The notes under the pieces are model-generated. The model saw nothing but the letters and a program-made list of their open reading frames with translations. It was not told the DNA's origin and made no database searches. This document shows positions 60,681 to 64,000 of a stretch of 64,000 nucleotides of DNA, piece by piece. Each line of letters opens with the position of its first letter. The first letter of the stretch is position 1. The stretch spans positions 1 to 64,000 of the forward strand of contig NZ_WUEH01000020.1 of the NCBI RefSeq assembly GCF_010468615.1, read 5' to 3'. This DNA comes from Pseudodesulfovibrio sp. JC047 (GTDB lineage: Bacteria > Desulfobacterota > Desulfovibrionia > Desulfovibrionales > Desulfovibrionaceae). A program made the translations under genes and the position numbers.

Positions 60681-61367
60681 TTATGCCTTGAAACGGTATC
60701 CTACCCCCCGGATCGTCTCAATCCAAGAAGCATATGGTTCGATTTTTTGGCGAAGTCGTCTGACGTGGGTATCCACTGTCCGTGAATATCCTTCAAAATG
60801 GGTGTCCCACACCGTATCCAGCAAATTGTCTCTGGTCTGAACTTTTCCCGCACCGGCAATCAGCACTGTCAGCAGTTTGAACTCCGTGGCCGTCAATGGT
60901 GTTTCTTGACCGTCAATCTTTATCTGATGGGCTTCGAAATCGATTTTGAGTCCTTCCCGCTCCCAGAGTTTCGGTGCATTTGGTTCCGGTGCGCCTGCGC
61001 GGCGAAGAATCGCCTTGATCCGTAAGATAAGTTCTCGCGGTGAAAACGGTTTGACAACATAGTCATCGGCACCCAGTTCGAGACCGACGATCTTGTCAAC
61101 TTCATCCCCCTTGGCCGTCAGCATAATGACCGGGATGCGGGCCAGGCCAGGGTCACCTTTAAGATGACGGCACACTTCCAATCCATCTGTGCCCGGCATC
61201 ATCAGGTCCAACAGGATCAGATCCGGTTTGAAAGCATCAGCAAGTTCCAGTCCCAGTTGCCCGTCCTCCGCCGCTGCAACAGAAAATCCCGCTGCCGACA
61301 GATTGTATTTGAGCAGTTCCCGCGTGTCTCTGTGATCTTCAACGACCAATATTTTCTGTGCTGACAC
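60681..61367 (-). CDS. PhoB-type response regulator
   Basis: The 228-residue regulator has a receiver (KILVVEDHRDTRELL; acceptor Asp in LILLDLMMPG; Lys in YVVKPFSP) and an OmpR/PhoB winged-helix DNA-binding domain (LTATEFKLLTVLI, VDTHVRRLRQKI, IRGVGYRF). The start is a GTG with AAAGGAG before it. No histidine kinase is adjacent on either side, so its partner and regulon are not clear; PhoB itself is plausible. Confidence 0.9.
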   Translation of the reverse strand: MSAQKILVVEDHRDTRELLKYNLSAAGFSVAAAEDGQLGLELADAFKPDLILLDLMMPGTDGLEVCRHLKGDPGLARIPVIMLTAKGDEVDKIVGLELGADDYVVKPFSPRELILRIKAILRRAGAPEPNAPKLWEREGLKIDFEAHQIKIDGQETPLTATEFKLLTVLIAGAGKVQTRDNLLDTVWDTHFEGYSRTVDTHVRRLRQKIEPYASWIETIRGVGYRFKA

Positions 61368-61642
61368 TCTTGGCTCCTTTGACTGTCATTCGGGTGATAT
61401 ATACCCTAAGCCATTCCGTGAGAGTGTGACATCTGTGCGACAATTTGGCAAATTATTCGCCTTTCTGTTGTGCTTTCTGCCCGTAGTCCACTCTCAAAAC
61501 TATGCCACTTTCTTGCGAATTCACGCATGATCAAGTCCATCAAAAGTGTTTTATCAGCCATGTCCATAAAGCACTTTCTCCATCCTGCCGATACAGTCTG
61601 TAACACCTTTGCAATGACACAGATATCAGGGAGCACCTCGCG

Positions 61643-61858
61643 ATGTATTATCATGGATTTGACAAAAAATTTCCTTCTGGCAACAAGTATTGGACTCTGT
61701 ATGACGACCAGCTGATCGGTATGCTCTTCTCGAAAATAGTCAACAAGACAGTGAGTGTTGAAACCACTTCCGCCGATACCGAAGAAATCGCCGATGAAAT
61801 GGTCCAAAATCTCTTCGACCTCTGTTTCTACATCAACAAGGACTTCCACAACTGCTAG
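61643..61858 (+). CDS. Small acidic protein of unknown function
   Basis: The 71-residue frame starts with an ATG ten bases after GGGAG. The product (MYYHGFDKKFPSGNKYWTLY... SADTEEIADEMVQNLFDLCFYINKDFHNC) is acidic and has no known domain. The opposite strand is open as well (61406-61849), so this is a tentative call; the ribosome site supports the plus frame. It is followed directly by the tandem repeat region. Confidence 0.45.
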   Translation: MYYHGFDKKFPSGNKYWTLYDDQLIGMLFSKIVNKTVSVETTSADTEEIADEMVQNLFDLCFYINKDFHNC

Positions 61859-61915
61859 CCCTCCCGGGGATCACCTTCAGCGAGACCAGCCCTACCGGGG
61901 GTCACCTTCGGTGGG

Positions 61916-62268
61916 ACCAGGACGCTGTCCTGGACCTGCCAAAGAACCCTTTGAAAAGGGTTCTCTGGACTCTCCTAAACTTTTTGGGTCGCTTCGCGAG
62001 GGCTGTCGGTAGCATTTCTTTGTGCCGCATATGGGAGTACGTTGTAAAAAATTGTATTTTTTACAGACTTTATTCAGAGAGCGTGAAACATGTTTTTTTG
62101 TACAACTCTCTTTTTCCGTTAGTTCTCTTTTTTTTCATTAGTTCTATTTCTTCAATCCCACTCAATGGATGTCGTGGGATCTCGCCGAAGGCGCGCTAAA
62201 AAGTTCTGGAGGGGAGTCCAGAGGGGAACCTCTTCCAAGAGGTTCCCCTCTGGCCGTCGGAGACATTT
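61916..62268 (+). repeat. Tandem hairpin-repeat unit 1
   Basis: The unit of about 353 bases is repeated at 62299 (383-base period) with only scattered differences. It begins with the palindrome CCAGGACGCTGTCCTGG. A hairpin around GAACCCTTTGAAAAGGGTTC follows, then a T-rich middle (CGCATATGGGAGTACG...). It ends in a long hairpin at 62218-62253: CCAGAGGGGAACCTCTT and AAGAGGTTCCCCTCTGG, 17 base pairs with a two-base loop. No gene is seen within it. Confidence 0.9.
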
Positions 62269-62298
62269 CCAGCCCTCCCGGGGGGCGCTTTCAGCGAG

Positions 62299-62651
62299 AC
62301 CAGGACGCTGTCCTGGACCTGCCAGAGAACCCTTTGAAAAGGGTTCTCTGGACTCTCCTAAACTTTTTGGGTCGCTTCGCGAGGGCTGTCGGTAGTATTT
62401 CTTTGTGCCGCATATGGGAGTACGTTGTAAAAGATTGTATTTTTTACAGACTTTATTCAGAGAGCGTAAAACATGTTTTTTTGTATAACTCTCTTTTTCC
62501 GTTAGTTCTCTTTTCTTTTATTCGTTCTATTTCTTCAATCTCATTCGATGGATGTCGTAGGACCTCGCCGAAGGCGCGTTAAAAAGTTCTGGAGGGGAGT
62601 CCAGAGGGGAACCTCTTCCAAGAGGTTCCCCTCTGGCCGTCGGAGACATTC
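62299..62651 (+). repeat. Tandem hairpin-repeat unit 2
   Basis: Second copy, with the same order of palindrome, hairpin (here CCAGAGAACCCTTT/AAAGGGTTCTCTGG, 14 base pairs), T-rich middle, and terminal 17-bp hairpin at 62601-62636. The 30-base spacer between the units (CCAGCCCTCCCGGGGGGCGC...) resembles 61858-61915 in front of unit 1. Confidence 0.9.
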
Positions 62652-62679
62652 CCCACCACACCACACTGGCGAGGGCGGG

Positions 62680-63105
62680 TTAGTTGTGGGCGTGGAACGT
62701 GTCCATGAGTTTTTCGAGAATGTGTTTGAAATCTTTGGCCTCGTGTTCGGTCAATTTGTCGAGCATGGTTCGGGTCAACTCAAGATGCAGGGCGTGATGC
62801 TTGTGAAATACGGCATGTCCTGCCTCGGTCAATTGGATAAGATACGATCGCCGGTCCGTCTGGTGCGGGACACGTTGCAACAGATGCTTCTTTTCCAATC
62901 GATCCACAGCCACAGTTAAGGTGCCCGTGGTCACACCGACCTTGGCGGCCAGATCTTTCATCTTGATCGCCCCTGAATGACCGACAATTTCAATCATGTG
63001 ATTTTGTGCTGTGGTCAAGCCACTTCCCTGCACGGCATCATCCTCCCATGCGGAAAGCCTTTCAAAAAATTCGACAATCAGTCCAGACAGTTCAGATTCT
63101 TTCAT
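62680..63105 (-). CDS. MarR-family transcriptional regulator
   Basis: The 141-residue regulator has the MarR winged helix: LTTAQNHMIEIVGHSGAIKMKDLAAKVGVTTGTLTVAVDRLE, then the wing QTDRRSYLIQLTEAGH. The GCAGGA site before the ATG at 63105 fixes the start; the frame is open to 63138. It is divergent from the P-type ATPase gene, with two matching palindromes in the shared intergenic region, so it should control both itself and the ATPase. Confidence 0.92.
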   Translation of the reverse strand: MKESELSGLIVEFFERLSAWEDDAVQGSGLTTAQNHMIEIVGHSGAIKMKDLAAKVGVTTGTLTVAVDRLEKKHLLQRVPHQTDRRSYLIQLTEAGHAVFHKHHALHLELTRTMLDKLTEHEAKDFKHILEKLMDTFHAHN

Positions 63106-63157
63106 GAAATATCCTGCGAAGAGACGGTTGTTCAACATCCGTTGGACGTCGATATTT

Positions 63158-63193
63158 TAATTCTATCTTCAAATAGTTTGACATTCAAAATAT
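63158..63193 (-). promoter_or_regulatory. marR promoter with overlapping operator 1
   Basis: On the minus strand TTGAAT and TAGAAT are 17 bases apart. The -35 side overlaps the inverted repeat TTTGA-CAT-TCAAA (63177-63189), with outer bases ATA/TAT extending the symmetry. Confidence 0.6.
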
Positions 63194-63219
63194 ACTGATG
63201 CTAGGTCTTGTCCAATCAC

Positions 63220-63232
63220 TTTGACAATCAAA
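63220..63232 (+). promoter_or_regulatory. Candidate MarR operator 2
   Basis: TTTGA-CAA-TCAAA, the same 5-3-5 inverted repeat as operator 1, 17 bases before the ATPase start. Confidence 0.6.
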
Positions 63233-63248
63233 CTAAACGGAGTCAACA

Positions 63249-64000
63249 ATGATTGGCCGCAATAGCGAGCTGAACGTCTACGGGGAGCTTTTTCGCTCTG
63301 AAGATTTTTTCAAGGTTGTAGGTGGAGCTTCACTCATTCCAGTGGCGTTTTTTTTCAGGGATAGTGCCTTCCCGGGCGTTCCTGCGGTGTCGTGGGGAAG
63401 CTTGTTGTTGCTTGTCTCCATTGCGGTCAATGGCCTGCCCATCATCTGGGAGGCGATTCAGGGGCTTTGGAAGCGGGAAATCAATGTTGATGAGTTGGTC
63501 AGCATTGCAATCATCGCGTGTCTTTTGAACGGGAATTATCTTGAAGGAGCGATTGTCAGTGCGATTATGGTGCTGGGCGCGTTGGTTGAGGAGGCCGTGA
63601 GTGACAGTGCGAGGAGTTCCATTCGGGCGTTGGTGGAAGTGACGCCCGAGACCGCTGTGGTGGACGTGGATGGTGAGGAAGTTGTTCGGGCTGTGAAGGA
63701 TGTACGGGAAGGGGACACACTGATCATTCGTGCTGGTGAGACGATTCCGGTGGATGGGACCATTCTGACAGGCAGGACCGCAGTGAATGAGGCCTCCATC
63801 ACGGGTGAATCCATTCCGGTGACCAAGGATGTTGGCAGCGAGGTCTACGCCGGAACCGGCTGCGTGGATGGTTTCGTTCGAATTCGGGCTGATCGTGTGG
63901 GCAAGGACGCCACCATCGGCCGGATCATTCAAATGGTGGAAGCAGCTGAACAGCAGAAAACCGAAAGTGGAAAGATCGTGGACAAATACGCGATGTGGTT
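63249..64000 (+). CDS. Metal-transporting P-type ATPase, 5' part
   Basis: The frame stays open to the window end (250 codons seen), so the gene is cut off. The visible part has two or more transmembrane segments (LLLLVSIAVNGLPIIWEAI, then LVSIAIIACLLNGNYLEGAIVSAIMV), followed by the actuator domain with GDTLIIRAGETIPVDG and the dephosphorylation loop NEASITGESIPVTK. This is the P1B (heavy-metal) subfamily. The CPx-type metal motif and phosphorylation site lie beyond the window, so the metal is unknown. There is no N-terminal metal-binding domain with CxxC. CGGAG precedes the ATG. Confidence 0.88.
   Translation, partial: MIGRNSELNVYGELFRSEDFFKVVGGASLIPVAFFFRDSAFPGVPAVSWGSLLLLVSIAVNGLPIIWEAIQGLWKREINVDELVSIAIIACLLNGNYLEGAIVSAIMVLGALVEEAVSDSARSSIRALVEVTPETAVVDVDGEEVVRAVKDVREGDTLIIRAGETIPVDGTILTGRTAVNEASITGESIPVTKDVGSEVYAGTGCVDGFVRIRADRVGKDATIGRIIQMVEAAEQQKTESGKIVDKYAMW

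Noticed and set aside
61916-62651. CRISPR array
   Set aside because: There are only two units of 353 bases with a 383-base period; no short direct repeats with unique spacers and no cas genes.

Overview
The window looks like chromosomal DNA of a sulfate-reducing Desulfovibrionaceae bacterium, close to Desulfovibrio/Pseudodesulfovibrio. This is inferred from gene content: an atpZ-atpI-atpB-atpE cluster directly followed by rex, an aldehyde:ferredoxin oxidoreductase with its own multi-cluster ferredoxin, HBM-type chemoreceptors, a UbiA-family prenyltransferase of the type used for menaquinone, and many c-di-GMP, chemotaxis and two-component proteins. No rRNA operon, CRISPR array or complete prophage was seen.

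Layout. 1-1.1 kb: a broken IS1595-type transposase and a fragment of a dispersed hairpin repeat. 1.1-10.1 kb: housekeeping genes (Ser/Thr kinase with a DUF1566 tail, SPOR lipoprotein, HIT protein plus HU/IHF, fabD-aroE, secreted cyclophilin, cheD, N-acetylmuramoyl-L-alanine amidase). 10.1-13.9 kb: an AT-rich accessory island ending at tRNA-Phe. It holds an ImmA/IrrE-like peptidase, a putative AbiC-type abortive-infection protein and a complete IS3-family element with a 5-bp target duplication. 14-28.5 kb: AOR plus ferredoxin, a glycosyltransferase, a diguanylate cyclase, a folate/PgeF/small membrane protein/radical SAM operon, an NtrC-type regulator with an ATP-grasp enzyme, and a helicase-nuclease that looks like MrfA and MrfB fused. 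28.5-36.1 kb: a glycan locus with three glycosyltransferases, a DUF2304 membrane protein, an exported alpha/beta hydrolase, a beta-barrel protein and an STT3/PglB-type oligosaccharyltransferase. 36.4-41.6 kb: a small lipoprotein, two convergent chemoreceptors and a small orphan protein. 41.7-45.3 kb: a structured leader RNA with a terminator, nhaB and a beta-helix protein. 45.4-49.3 kb: SPFH/NfeD pair and an ArsR-controlled permease/thioredoxin operon. 49.3-57.7 kb: metXW, prenyltransferase, DMT permease, DksA-like protein, an uncharacterised three-gene cassette, TlpA-like lipoprotein, short ArgA-like acetyltransferase, hpt and a zinc-ribbon/DUF3426 protein. 57.8-60.5 kb: Fo genes and rex. 60.7-64 kb: PhoB-like regulator, a 383-bp-period tandem hairpin repeat, and a MarR regulator divergent from a metal P-type ATPase cut by the window end.

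The most interesting points are the candidate cation-responsive leader RNA before nhaB, the MrfA-MrfB fusion, the PglB-like enzyme with its full set of catalytic residues beside glycan-assembly genes, the AbiC/ImmA island, a sodium-type ligand set in the ATP synthase c subunit with a possible Rex operator on its promoter, and matching palindromic operators for the ArsR and MarR regulators. All calls come from reading the sequence; no database search was run.
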